Assembly (NCBI GenBank): GCA_964565895.1
Contig: CAZMGT010000014.1
Coordinates: 4,294 to 68,293 of the forward strand
DNA length: 64,000 nucleotides
From: CAZMGT01 sp964565895
Lineage (GTDB): Bacteria; Armatimonadota; Zipacnadia; UBA1398; CAZMGT01
Direction of reading: 5' to 3'
The notes below the pieces were generated by a model, which worked only from the letters and a program-made list of their open reading frames with translations, was not told the origin of the DNA and made no database searches. Positions 8,645-17,480 of this stretch are shown piece after piece (the stretch's first letter is position 1; each line of letters opens with the position of its first letter). A program made the translations under genes and the position numbers.

Positions 8645-11600
8645 ATGCCGCCCATGGGCAACGCAATGCTTTACGCCTTGGTTCTTGCCTGCGCTTTGCC
8701 TGCGCTCGCCCAGCCAAGCGCCCCGTGGCACGAGCTTTATCTGTCCGGCGGGGGCATGTGGCACGCGCGCGTGCCCATCGTAATCGCCAACGAAGGCGCG
8801 GCCGACGCCCTGGGCGAGCCCGTCTCGGTAACCATCGGCGAGGGGCCGGGGCAGGCGAACCTTACCGGCAAAGCCGAAGCAGTGCGCGTGTGCAATGCGC
8901 AAGGCGAGGAATATCTGTTCCGCCTCGCCACGCCCGAGGGCAAGCCGCTGACCAGCGGCCCTCTCGCGCCGGGCACCATCCTCACCTTTCCCGTGGACTG
9001 CCCCGCGGGCAAAACGGTCGTTTACTATGCTTACTGCGACAACGAGCGCGCGTGGCCCGTGCCCGAGTTTTTTGCGCAGGGCAAGCCCAGGCAGCCGAGC
9101 GCAGCAAAGCTTCGGGCAACCGTCAAGCCGCGGGAGGAGCTGAGCGTGCGCGATGTCGGCCTCGGCGCGCCGTGGCTCGAAGGCGAAAATGTGCGCGTCG
9201 CCATTGGCGCAAGCAACACTACGGACGTCGCGCGGGCGAACGTTCTCGTGCGCTGCACCGTTGCGCGGTTTGCGGCGTGGCTCAAGCGGCACAGGCGCAA
9301 CGTGGCGCTGCGTGTGGTCGATCCCGTGCGCGGGCCAATTCCCTCGCTGCTTTCCGGCACAGAGCTTATGTTCTTGGCGGACATTCCGCCGCGCTCAACA
9401 AAGCACTTTTACGCTTACCCCGCGCCCGGCGCCGAGCCGCAGTTGAGCTACGCCAAGCTTCTTGCGCAGCCGGGGAACTTGGTGGCCAACGCGAGCTTTG
9501 AGGAGGGGACGGGCGTTCCCCGAGGGTGGACTGTATCGCAGGGGCAGCGGCCGGGGCTGGTGCGCCTGCAGCGCGTCGCAGGGGGGCTTTTCGGAGAGTT
9601 TTGCGCAAAGCTCGAGGTGCCGCAGGGCGTTCCCCTAGCGTGGTATGGCTGGCGGCAGGAAGTCCCCTGCCAGCCGAACGCGCAGTATTGGTATGCCTGC
9701 TATGTGCGCGCGGAAAACGTCACGGAGGGCAACGTTTCGCTTCACGCGCACTTCCACAAGGCTCGGGGGGTAATGTCGGATATCCGGCGGCACTTCTCCG
9801 TTTCCCGCTCGCTTGTCGGGACGACCGACTGGACGTTGCTTTGCGGCTTTATGCGCACGCCGACCGACTGTCATTTCGTCGAGCTTCATTTGACAATGCG
9901 CGCTCGGGGAACGGTCTATCACGACGGCGTAGTTTTGCGCCCGGTGTTTTCGGCGAGCACGGGGGAGATCGAATCGCGCGAGCCCCAGGGCGCGGGCCTG
10001 CGGTTGTGGGCCGTTAACCCGCTCGTCAAAGTGTTCCCCGACGACCCGCCGGAAGTGCAGCCGGCGATCGTCGAGCTCTTCGCAGCGCGCGGCGAGCGCG
10101 AAGTCGTCCAGCTTGCCCTGCGCAGCTCGCACCCTGTGGCAGATCTTACCATTCGTGTTATCCCGCCGACGAACAACCGTGGTGAGCGGCTCTCGGAGTT
10201 TTCCGTGTGGCGCGTGGGTTATGTTCCTGTAGATCATCCCACGGCATATTATCGCTCGACTCTGCCGCCATATCGCCGACGGTTTCCTACCACCCCGGGG
10301 AGGAGCGACGGCTGGGCTGGCCTTTGGCCCGACCCTCTGCTTCCTATGCAAAGTTTTGACCTTCCCGAAAATCAGACCCATGCATTTTGGGTGGTCTTCT
10401 CCGTTCCCCGCAATGCTTCGCCGGGCGAGTATCGTGGGGAGATTGAGCTGTCGGGGGTTCGTGTTCCCTCGGTTTCTGTTCCCGTGCGCTTTGTCGTGTG
10501 GGGCTTCCAGATTCCCGAGGAGAGACATTTGAAGGTCATCTACGACGTTCGCCAAGGCCCAGGGATACGGTTTCTCTCAGCGCCGGACGCTTCGCGTCGC
10601 CTGCGCCAGCTTTACAAGCTGATGGCTGAACATCGGGTGTCCACCAACCGCATCTTTCCCGATCCCAAGATTACCTACAAGGATGGGCAGGTGACAATTG
10701 ACGCGCAGGAGTTCGATCGGACGGCGGCCTATTGCCTTGATGTGCTGAAGATGAACGTCTTTTATACACCGTGGGAGTTTTACTGTTTCGGCTGGGCGCA
10801 TCCCCCGCGAAAGTTTAAGGGGTTTGCGCCTTTTACGCCGGAATATACCAGGGCATACCAGGCGTGCTTGCGCGCGTTTTGGGAGCACCTCAAGCAGCGT
10901 GGCTGGCAGGACAAGGTTGTTCTTTACATCTCCGACGAACCACATTACTGGAAGAACGGAATTGTGGAGCAGATGCAAAAGTGCTGCAAGATGATTAAAG
11001 AAGCGGTTCCCGAGATACCAATATACTCCAGCACGTGGAGACATGTTCCTGAGTGGGATGGCTACCTGACAATTTGGGGGATCGGCCAATATGGGTGTTT
11101 TCCCGTAGAGGAAATGGTCGCCCGCCGCCGCGCGGGCGAGCAATTGTGGTTTACCACCGACGGGCAAATGTGTATTGACACGCCATATTTGGGGACCGAG
11201 CGCCTGCTGCCCTACTATTGCTTTAAGTACGACGTTTCCGGCTATGAGTTTTGGGGAATATCGTGGTGGACTTTTGACCCATTTAAGTTTGGCTGGCACT
11301 CCTATATTAGGCAAAGCCCCGAACCTGGAAAAACTAACACCGTGCGCTATCCTAATGGCGACGGCTACTTGGTATACCCCGGCTGGCTCGTCGGCTATGA
11401 CGGCTTCTTAAGCAGCGTTCGCTTAGAGCAAGCGCGCGAGGGGATTGAAGATTACGAGTGCCTTTTGCTTCTTCAGCGGCTGGTGGAGCAGCGCGCCGGC
11501 GCGCCGCGCGACATCGACTATGCCAAGCGCGTGTTAGAGCGCGTGCGTGGCTTGGTGACCATTCCCAATGCTGGCGGGCTGCGCTCGCTGGAGATCATGC

Positions 11601-11668
11601 CCGATCCGGACGCCGTCTTGGTCTTGCGCAAGCAGGTGGGCGAGGCGATCGAGAAGCTGGCGCGCTAG
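8645..11668 (+). CDS. Secreted DUF4091 / GH123-like glycoside hydrolase
   Basis: The 1007-residue protein begins at ATG 8645 behind GGGAGAGG, with a signal peptide ending at ALAQ. The N-terminal half is beta-rich. A carbohydrate-binding-like segment begins near NLVANASFEEGTGVPRGW. A DUF4091-type catalytic barrel follows, with YISDEPHYW near residue 764; the Asp764-Glu765 pair matches the DE pair of GH123 N-acetylgalactosaminidases. The C-terminus shows the family signature LEQAREGIEDYECLLLL. These proteins act on exported or external glycans. Composition changes inside the gene: up to about 10,050 it has the local GC-rich codon style, while about 10,130-11,400 is clearly AT-richer. Confidence 0.82.
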   Translation: MPPMGNAMLYALVLACALPALAQPSAPWHELYLSGGGMWHARVPIVIANEGAADALGEPVSVTIGEGPGQANLTGKAEAVRVCNAQGEEYLFRLATPEGKPLTSGPLAPGTILTFPVDCPAGKTVVYYAYCDNERAWPVPEFFAQGKPRQPSAAKLRATVKPREELSVRDVGLGAPWLEGENVRVAIGASNTTDVARANVLVRCTVARFAAWLKRHRRNVALRVVDPVRGPIPSLLSGTELMFLADIPPRSTKHFYAYPAPGAEPQLSYAKLLAQPGNLVANASFEEGTGVPRGWTVSQGQRPGLVRLQRVAGGLFGEFCAKLEVPQGVPLAWYGWRQEVPCQPNAQYWYACYVRAENVTEGNVSLHAHFHKARGVMSDIRRHFSVSRSLVGTTDWTLLCGFMRTPTDCHFVELHLTMRARGTVYHDGVVLRPVFSASTGEIESREPQGAGLRLWAVNPLVKVFPDDPPEVQPAIVELFAARGEREVVQLALRSSHPVADLTIRVIPPTNNRGERLSEFSVWRVGYVPVDHPTAYYRSTLPPYRRRFPTTPGRSDGWAGLWPDPLLPMQSFDLPENQTHAFWVVFSVPRNASPGEYRGEIELSGVRVPSVSVPVRFVVWGFQIPEERHLKVIYDVRQGPGIRFLSAPDASRRLRQLYKLMAEHRVSTNRIFPDPKITYKDGQVTIDAQEFDRTAAYCLDVLKMNVFYTPWEFYCFGWAHPPRKFKGFAPFTPEYTRAYQACLRAFWEHLKQRGWQDKVVLYISDEPHYWKNGIVEQMQKCCKMIKEAVPEIPIYSSTWRHVPEWDGYLTIWGIGQYGCFPVEEMVARRRAGEQLWFTTDGQMCIDTPYLGTERLLPYYCFKYDVSGYEFWGISWWTFDPFKFGWHSYIRQSPEPGKTNTVRYPNGDGYLVYPGWLVGYDGFLSSVRLEQAREGIEDYECLLLLQRLVEQRAGAPRDIDYAKRVLERVRGLVTIPNAGGLRSLEIMPDPDAVLVLRKQVGEAIEKLAR

Positions 11669-11710
11669 CGCAGCGCGCGGGGCCGCTCTGCTGTGAACCT
11701 GCGCGAGCGG

Positions 11711-14500
11711 TTAGTCGAGGGCGATGACCTGGGCGCGGGGTAGGTATTCCACATAGCGCTTGTCGTGGGTAAACAAAAGGATTTGCGACTGCTCCGCGGC
11801 TTGGCGGAGGAAGCTTAGCGCTTGGGATAACCGTTGGTCGTCGTAGCTTGCGAAAGGGTCGTCGAGAATGAGCAGCGGCGGGTGGCCGCCGGCGATCACT
11901 TCGGCCAGGGCGTAGCGCACGGAAAACGCCAATTGGTCTAACGTGCCATAGGAGAGGTAGTCGAGGGAAAGCGGCTCGCCTAGCTCCGGCGAGACGGGCT
12001 CAAGCAGGAGCTCCTCGCCCGACAACTCGCAATAGCGCCCGCCGGAGAGCTGCCGAAGTATCTCGCCCGCGCGCTGGGCCACGGGCGCGGTAATCTCCTC
12101 CTCGACCTCGGCGGCAAGCTCCTCGAGCACCTGTTGCGCGAGCTCCAGGCTTTGTACTTCGCGCTCGATAAGCTTGAGCCGTTGCTCCTCGACAGAGAGC
12201 TCCTCCAGCGCTGGGGCAAGCTTCTGTGCTTCCTCGCTGTGCCGCTTCGCCTCATGCTCGGCACCCCACAGCTCTTCGCGCGCGCCTTCTATCTCTTCCT
12301 CCAGCTTGCGCAGCTCGCGCTCCGTCTGCTCGCGGTGCTCGGCGAGCTGGCGCTCGTCGAGCGTGCCGGCGGGGTCGATGCGCATACGCGCCTGGTCCGC
12401 CTGCGCTTTGTAAGTTCCGAGCTCGATGAACAGCCGCTGCTTTTCCTCCTCAATTTCCCCTTGCGTGCGACCGCGAAGGATGTCGCTGAGCGCTTTCTCC
12501 GCGGCTTGGCGCTGTCTGTGGAGCGTTTCGATTTGCTCGAGAGTTTCAAGCAGCTCGCCGAGCGTCGCCGCGCCTGTTTCCCCGAGGTAGCGCCGGCAGC
12601 GCTCTTGCAGCTCGGCAAGGCTGTCAGCAAGCTGCGCTGCGCGCTCTTTTGCGCGGGCTAGCTCTTGCACGGCGGCCTGGGCTTTTGTTTTCGCGGCTGC
12701 TGCTTGCTCGGCGGCTTTTCGCTGCTCTTCCGCCGCTGCGCGAACGTCGCTCTCGCTCGGCCTTTCCCCAATGCGCTGCGCCGCCTCCCCCAGCTCCGCG
12801 CGCAGGGCGTGTGCGCGGCGGTCGAGCTCGGCGAGGACTTGCTCTACGCCGGCAGCGTCGCTTGCTCGGGCGAGGCGGTAAAGCTCGCGCTCTAGCGCGG
12901 CGAGGGTCGCTTGGGCTTCCGCTTGCTCCGCTTGCCTCTGCTCTAGCTCGGCTACGCTGCTTGCCTTTAGCCGGTGGAGCAGCTCGTTCAGCTCGCTCTG
13001 CGCGGCGTTTAGCTCCTGCGCCGTTTGGCGCAGTGCGCCAGCGGTTTTGCGCAGCGAGGGGAGAAATACGCAAGCGGCGAGAACAGCAACAAGAGCACCT
13101 GCGGCAAGGGCTCCGTATCCCACCAGCGCGCGCCCCGTGAGCACCGCCGCCAAGCCCCCAAGCAAGAGCGCCGCGGCGATGGCCAGCGCAACGGACAACT
13201 GCCGGCGCGCGCCGCGGGCGGCGCTCTCCTGCCCGCCAAGTCGCTCTTTGAGGACCTCGCTGCGCTGGGCCGCGTCGCGCGCGTGGGCCAGCTCCTCGGG
13301 TGCGACGAGTGCGCCGGCGTGCGCCGCCTCGCGCCGTGCCTCGGAGAGCCGCTCGCGCGTGGCGCGGATGTGCGCCGCTTGGTGCGCTAGCTCGGCGAGC
13401 TCTGCGAGCTTGCGCGCCTGCTCGGCTTTGCGCTCCGCTTCTTGGGCAGCGTCGCTTAGCTCTTGCGCGCGCCTCTCGGCTTCGCGCAGCTCTTCCTGCG
13501 CCTCGTGGAGCTGCGCCTCGCGGTCGCTAAGTTGCACGCTAAGCTCGGTAATCTCGTCGCGCTGGCAAACGAGCGCTTGCGCGCTTTCCGGATATTGCGC
13601 GAGCTCTTGCGCGGCGTCCTCTAGCTCGCCGCTGCGCTCGGCGATGCGCCGCAGCTCGTCGTCGAGCCTGCGCAGCTTTTGCTCCAGCTCCTGCGCCTTC
13701 GTGCTTGCCTCGTGCCAGGCATCGTAGTGCTCGAGCAGGGCGCGCTTTGTCTCTAGCTCCGCGCTGAGCGCAGCGATGCGCTCGCTGAGCTCGGCCGCGC
13801 GGCGCGCCTGTTGCTTGGCCAGCCGTGCCGCGTCCGCCGCGCGTTCGTATCGCTCGCGCAGCTCGGCGACGCGCCTTTGCTGTAGCTCCAGCTCGCGGTC
13901 TTTTGTTTGCCGGCCTCGTTTGCACAGGCGGTCGAGCCTGGCCTCAAGCAGCGCTTGCGCCGCCTGCACGGTGCGCTCCCCAGGGCCGCCGGAAACGCTC
14001 GCCTCGACGACCTCTTTCAGCCTGCTATATGCCTTCTTGTCCGCCGTTCCCGCATCGCGGCAATAGGCAAGAACATCGCCCTGGACGATGCACGCCGTGC
14101 GCTCGAACACCGTGTATTCGCTCGTCCCCAACTCGCTGCGCAGCAGCTCCTCCCACTCGCGCAGGCCGATCTCTGCCTCGCCCTGGTCGGTTTCGCGAAA
14201 GATGGACGGCTTGCCCGTCGCTTGGGCCTCGAAGTCGCGCAGCACGCGATAGCGTGCGCCCGAGCTTGCGCGGACGATAACCTCGGCGCGGTGCGGCCCC
14301 CCGCGCAGCGGAGGATATTCGTTAGCTACGGAGCGCGGCCGGCCGAAAAGCGTCCAGACGAGGCATGTTTGCAGGGTAGACTTGCCCGCCTCGTTTGAGC
14401 CAACGATGAGGTTTAGCCCCGGGCCAAACGCGGCGACAAACGGCTTGCCCGGTTCGCCGAAAATCCCAAAGCCGAACACGCGCAACTGCTCGATAACCAT
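11711..14500 (-). CDS. YhaN/SbcC-like coiled-coil ATPase with central membrane hairpin
   Basis: This 929-residue SMC/Rad50-like ATPase starts at ATG 14500. Walker A is GSNEAGKST at 34-42. Two long heptad-rich arms, very high in Glu, Ala, Arg and Gln, flank two adjacent hydrophobic helices at about 437-475. The C-terminal ATPase half has the signature LSYGTLDQLAF near 850 and Walker B LLILDDPFASYDD near 875. The short arms and the central membrane pair are those of YhaN proteins rather than SbcC. YhaN partners a YhaO/SbcD-like metallophosphoesterase nuclease; none lies on either side here. The genes on both flanks are on the opposite strand, so it is monocistronic. Confidence 0.85.
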   Translation of the reverse strand: MVIEQLRVFGFGIFGEPGKPFVAAFGPGLNLIVGSNEAGKSTLQTCLVWTLFGRPRSVANEYPPLRGGPHRAEVIVRASSGARYRVLRDFEAQATGKPSIFRETDQGEAEIGLREWEELLRSELGTSEYTVFERTACIVQGDVLAYCRDAGTADKKAYSRLKEVVEASVSGGPGERTVQAAQALLEARLDRLCKRGRQTKDRELELQQRRVAELRERYERAADAARLAKQQARRAAELSERIAALSAELETKRALLEHYDAWHEASTKAQELEQKLRRLDDELRRIAERSGELEDAAQELAQYPESAQALVCQRDEITELSVQLSDREAQLHEAQEELREAERRAQELSDAAQEAERKAEQARKLAELAELAHQAAHIRATRERLSEARREAAHAGALVAPEELAHARDAAQRSEVLKERLGGQESAARGARRQLSVALAIAAALLLGGLAAVLTGRALVGYGALAAGALVAVLAACVFLPSLRKTAGALRQTAQELNAAQSELNELLHRLKASSVAELEQRQAEQAEAQATLAALERELYRLARASDAAGVEQVLAELDRRAHALRAELGEAAQRIGERPSESDVRAAAEEQRKAAEQAAAAKTKAQAAVQELARAKERAAQLADSLAELQERCRRYLGETGAATLGELLETLEQIETLHRQRQAAEKALSDILRGRTQGEIEEEKQRLFIELGTYKAQADQARMRIDPAGTLDERQLAEHREQTERELRKLEEEIEGAREELWGAEHEAKRHSEEAQKLAPALEELSVEEQRLKLIEREVQSLELAQQVLEELAAEVEEEITAPVAQRAGEILRQLSGGRYCELSGEELLLEPVSPELGEPLSLDYLSYGTLDQLAFSVRYALAEVIAGGHPPLLILDDPFASYDDQRLSQALSFLRQAAEQSQILLFTHDKRYVEYLPRAQVIALD

Positions 14501-14583
14501 TTTCCCCAAGCGCCCGGCGCGTTTTAACACACGTTCGAGCGTCCGCCGCTCCAGGCCTTCGTGGCCCGGCCGCCGCCGAGGGT

Positions 14584-14612
14584 TTTCCAAGGGCAGGCGA
14601 AGGTAGTACAAT
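14584..14612 (+). promoter_or_regulatory. Promoter for the tetraheme cytochrome gene
   Basis: TTTCCA at 14584-14589 and TACAAT at 14607-14612 are 17 nt apart, 65 nt before the GTG at 14678. Confidence 0.45.
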
Positions 14613-14677
14613 CGCGCAGGGCTCCGCCGTTGAGTTGGGGCCCCGAGGGCGATTATCGGACAATTGGAGGGCTAAAC

Positions 14678-15142
14678 GTGAGACGCTTGATTGCTTTGCT
14701 TGTCGGTGCACTGGTGTGCGCTGCGCTTATCTCCGCGGTTGTCGCGCAGGAGGGCGAGAAAAAGCAGCCCGTGCCCGTGTTCGACAACCCGGACAACTCG
14801 ATGTGCATGGTCTGCCACATTGACTTTCGCGACGAAGAGCTAACGGCGACGCACCTCGCCCAGGGCCTGGCCTGTATCTCGTGCCACGGGCCCTCGGAGG
14901 CGCACATGGCCGACGAGATGTCGATGACCAAGCCCGATGTGCTCTTCGGCCGCGTTGAGGTAGACCCGTTTTGCGAAAAATGCCACGGCCCGCACAAGAA
15001 CCCGGAGGAGGTAGAGGCGTTCCGCGAGCGCTGGGCGGGCAAGCCCCGGCCCAACGGCCGCGCTGTGCTCCCCGACTCGCCGTGTACTGACTGCCACGGC
15101 AAGCATGTGATCATCAGAACCGCGCTTACCACCGGTCAGTAG
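14678..15142 (+). CDS. Periplasmic tetraheme c-type cytochrome
   Basis: The 154-residue protein has a signal peptide or membrane anchor (residues 3-23, ending VVAQ). Four CxxCH heme attachment motifs follow: CMVCH 43-47, CISCH 66-70, CEKCH 99-103 and CTDCH 136-140. Such small multiheme proteins carry electrons between quinol-oxidising membrane complexes and periplasmic acceptors. GTG 14678 has GGAGGG 7 nt upstream. No reductase, NapC/NrfH or cytochrome maturation gene adjoins it; the divergent neighbour is the YhaN-like ATPase and the convergent one a PIG-L deacetylase. The redox partner is unknown. Confidence 0.88.
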   Translation: MRRLIALLVGALVCAALISAVVAQEGEKKQPVPVFDNPDNSMCMVCHIDFRDEELTATHLAQGLACISCHGPSEAHMADEMSMTKPDVLFGRVEVDPFCEKCHGPHKNPEEVEAFRERWAGKPRPNGRAVLPDSPCTDCHGKHVIIRTALTTGQ

Positions 15143-15164
15143 CCGGCGCGCTTGGGGGGGCGGG

Positions 15165-15851
15165 CTATAGGCCGGCGGGCGGGAAGTCGTGCAGCTCGCA
15201 CCACTCGGTAAACCAAAAGCGCTCGAAGGCCTTGCCTCCCGCGGCCCTAACCTCCTCGGCCTTTGCCAAAAGCTCCTCCCTTGTCTGGCCGAACAGCGTG
15301 TGCTGGCTGACCTGCGTGGCCAGGGCCTCGTAGCGCTTGTGCTGATAGCCGCTCACGTCGTAAAGGACGGAGGCCCGCTGGTCGGGCACGCCCTTATAGT
15401 AGTAGAGGTGCCGCGTGACCCACGGCTCGCCCAGCGCCCGGCTGACGGGCTCGCCCGCGTGCCACGCCGCCTGGGTGGAGAGGATGTGCGTGGCGAGGTG
15501 GTCGCGGTGGCGGTCGAACGGGCCGTGGGTAAAAATCGCCTCCGGCCGCTCCTCGCGAATAATGCGGATGCAGCGGTGCAGGGTAGGTTTGTCTGGGGTA
15601 AGGGCCATGTCGTCTACGTCGAGGAAAATCCGCCGGGCAATGCCCAGGACCTTATCGGCCTCCGCGGCCTCGCTGCGGCGCATGTCGGCGATGTTGTCCT
15701 GCCACTCCTCGCGGGGGTAGCCCTCGCAGCCGTTGGTGCACGTAACTACCACAACGCGCACGCCGAGGTCGCTCATTTTGGCGATCGTTCCGCTCATGGT
15801 AATCTCGTCGTCCGGGTGTGCGCCGAAGACCATGATGCGCTGGTAATTCAT
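15165..15851 (-). CDS. PIG-L/LmbE-family deacetylase
   Basis: This 228-residue Zn-dependent N-acetyl hydrolase family member has GAHPDDE at 10-16, the first metal site, and HRDH near residue 114, the second. Family members deacetylate N-acetylglucosaminyl groups in glycolipids, mycothiol/bacillithiol precursors or antibiotics. Nothing nearby fixes the substrate. ATG 15851 is preceded by GAGGGAG. The protein has no signal peptide. Confidence 0.88.
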   Translation of the reverse strand: MNYQRIMVFGAHPDDEITMSGTIAKMSDLGVRVVVVTCTNGCEGYPREEWQDNIADMRRSEAAEADKVLGIARRIFLDVDDMALTPDKPTLHRCIRIIREERPEAIFTHGPFDRHRDHLATHILSTQAAWHAGEPVSRALGEPWVTRHLYYYKGVPDQRASVLYDVSGYQHKRYEALATQVSQHTLFGQTREELLAKAEEVRAAGGKAFERFWFTEWCELHDFPPAGL

Positions 15852-15956
15852 CTTGCCAAACTCCCTCGCTCAGGGTACTGTGTTGTGCTTCGCCCGCGCG
15901 TTGTCGTTCCCTGCCCCGGAGGCGCGGGGCGGCGCCTTGTCATTAGCGCGGCGGTT

Positions 15957-15985
15957 TTGTCATCGCTGTGCTCTCATGCTACACT
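15957..15985 (+). promoter_or_regulatory. Promoter of proS
   Basis: TTGTCA at 15957-15962 and TACACT at 15980-15985 are 17 nt apart, about 40 nt before the GTG at 16026. Confidence 0.6.
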
Positions 15986-16025
15986 ATCGCATACTATACG
16001 GGCTTAACCGCAGGAGATCTGGGGT

Positions 16026-17480
16026 GTGACGACCGTGGCCAAGACAGAGGGTGCTGTTCGGTTCATCGCCGACAAAAACGAAAACTTCTCGCAGTGGTAT
16101 GTAGACGTGATCTTAAAGACGAAGCTCGCCGATTATGCGCCCGTCGGCGGATGCATGATAATTCGGCCATATGGCTATGCGCTGTGGGAGAACATCGTCT
16201 CGGTGCTCGACCGGATGCTCAAGGAGACGGGGCACGAGAACTTCTACTTTCCCGCGCTCATTCCCGAGAGCTACCTGCGCAAGGAGCAGGAGCACGTGGA
16301 GGGCTTTGCCCCGGAGTGTGCCGTGATTACCCACGGCGGGGGCAAGAAACTGGAGGAGCCGCTTGTCTTCCGCCCCACGTCGGAGACGATCATCTGGTCC
16401 ACCTATGCGAAGTGGATTGACTCCTACCGCGACCTCCCGCTGCTTTACAACCAGTGGGCCAACGTCGTGCGCTGGGAGATGCGCACGCGGCTGTTTTTGC
16501 GCACCACGGAGTTTCTCTGGCAGGAAGGGCACACGGCGCACGCTACCGCCGAGGAGGCCGAGGAGGAGGCGCAGCGCATCCTCGAGGTTTACCGCAGCTT
16601 CGTCGAGGACTGGATGGCCCTCCCCGTGCTGTGCGGCGAGAAGACGGAGCTGGAGCGGTTCGCCGGCGCCGTGCGCACGTATACCGTGGAGGCCATGATG
16701 GGCGACAAGCGCGCCTTGCAAATGGGCACCTCGCATTTCCTCGGGCAAAACTTCGCCAAAGCGTTTAACGTAACGTTTCAGAACGAAAAGGGCGAGCGCG
16801 AGTATGTTTGGGGAACGAGCTGGGGGGTAAGCACGAGGCTCATCGGAGCGCTTGTTATGGGCCACGGCGACGAGCGCGGCCTTGTCCTCCCGCCCAAGCT
16901 TGCGCCGATCCAGGTGGTCATCGTGCCCATTTACAGCGGCGATGAGGAGAAGGCGCGCGTGCTCCAGACGGCGCACAAGGTGAAGGATGCGCTGAGCAAG
17001 GAGCACCGCGTTAAGCTCGACGACCGCGACACAGTTAAGCCGGGGTGGAAGTTTAACGAGTGGGAGATGTGCGGGGTGCCCCTGCGCCTGGAGATTGGCC
17101 CGCGCGACCTGGCCCAAGACCAGGTAACCTGTGCCCGGCGCGACACCCTCGAGCGGCAAACCATCCCCCTCGCGCAGCTTGAAACGGCCATCCCCGAGTT
17201 GCTCGAAGCCGTGCAGCAGGGGATTTTCGACCGCGCCCTGCGCTTTCAGCGCGAAAACACGTTTACCATCGATGACTACGCCGACTTTCGCGAGCAAATG
17301 GAGCAGGGCGGGTTTATCCGCGCGCGGTGGTGCGAGTCGCAAAAGTGCGAGCTGGAGATTAAAGAGGAGACAATGGCCACCATTCGCCTCATTCCGTTCG
17401 ACCGCGAGGCCGACCCGGGGCCGTGCATTAAGTGCGGCGAGTCGGCCATGGGGCGGGTGGTTTTCGCAAGGGCATATTAG
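16026..17480 (+). CDS. proS: Prolyl-tRNA synthetase, archaeal/eukaryotic-type
   Basis: The 484-residue class II synthetase charges tRNA-Pro. Motif 2 is visible in FRPTSETIIWSTYAKW and RWEMRTRLFLRTTEFLWQE, followed by GHTAHAT; the anticodon-binding domain starts near APIQVVIVPIY. The lack of the roughly 180-residue editing insertion, the Zn-type cysteines near the C-terminus (two in CESQKC, two in CIKC) and the terminal ARAY place it in the short archaeal/eukaryotic-type class, also found in some bacteria. AGGAG at 16012-16016 supports GTG 16026. The last 4 nt overlap the end of the convergent GH15 gene. Confidence 0.95.
   Translation: MTTVAKTEGAVRFIADKNENFSQWYVDVILKTKLADYAPVGGCMIIRPYGYALWENIVSVLDRMLKETGHENFYFPALIPESYLRKEQEHVEGFAPECAVITHGGGKKLEEPLVFRPTSETIIWSTYAKWIDSYRDLPLLYNQWANVVRWEMRTRLFLRTTEFLWQEGHTAHATAEEAEEEAQRILEVYRSFVEDWMALPVLCGEKTELERFAGAVRTYTVEAMMGDKRALQMGTSHFLGQNFAKAFNVTFQNEKGEREYVWGTSWGVSTRLIGALVMGHGDERGLVLPPKLAPIQVVIVPIYSGDEEKARVLQTAHKVKDALSKEHRVKLDDRDTVKPGWKFNEWEMCGVPLRLEIGPRDLAQDQVTCARRDTLERQTIPLAQLETAIPELLEAVQQGIFDRALRFQRENTFTIDDYADFREQMEQGGFIRARWCESQKCELEIKEETMATIRLIPFDREADPGPCIKCGESAMGRVVFARAY

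Noticed and set aside
10577..11314. Long antisense open frame opposite the DUF4091 gene
   Set aside because: It lies fully inside a real gene with family motifs, and its product has no recognisable domain; such frames are expected in GC-rich DNA.
12134..13727. Several overlapping plus-strand open frames opposite the YhaN-like gene
   Set aside because: Their Ser/Arg/Ala-rich products mirror the Glu/Ala/Arg-rich coiled coil on the other strand; no ribosome site or conserved motif.
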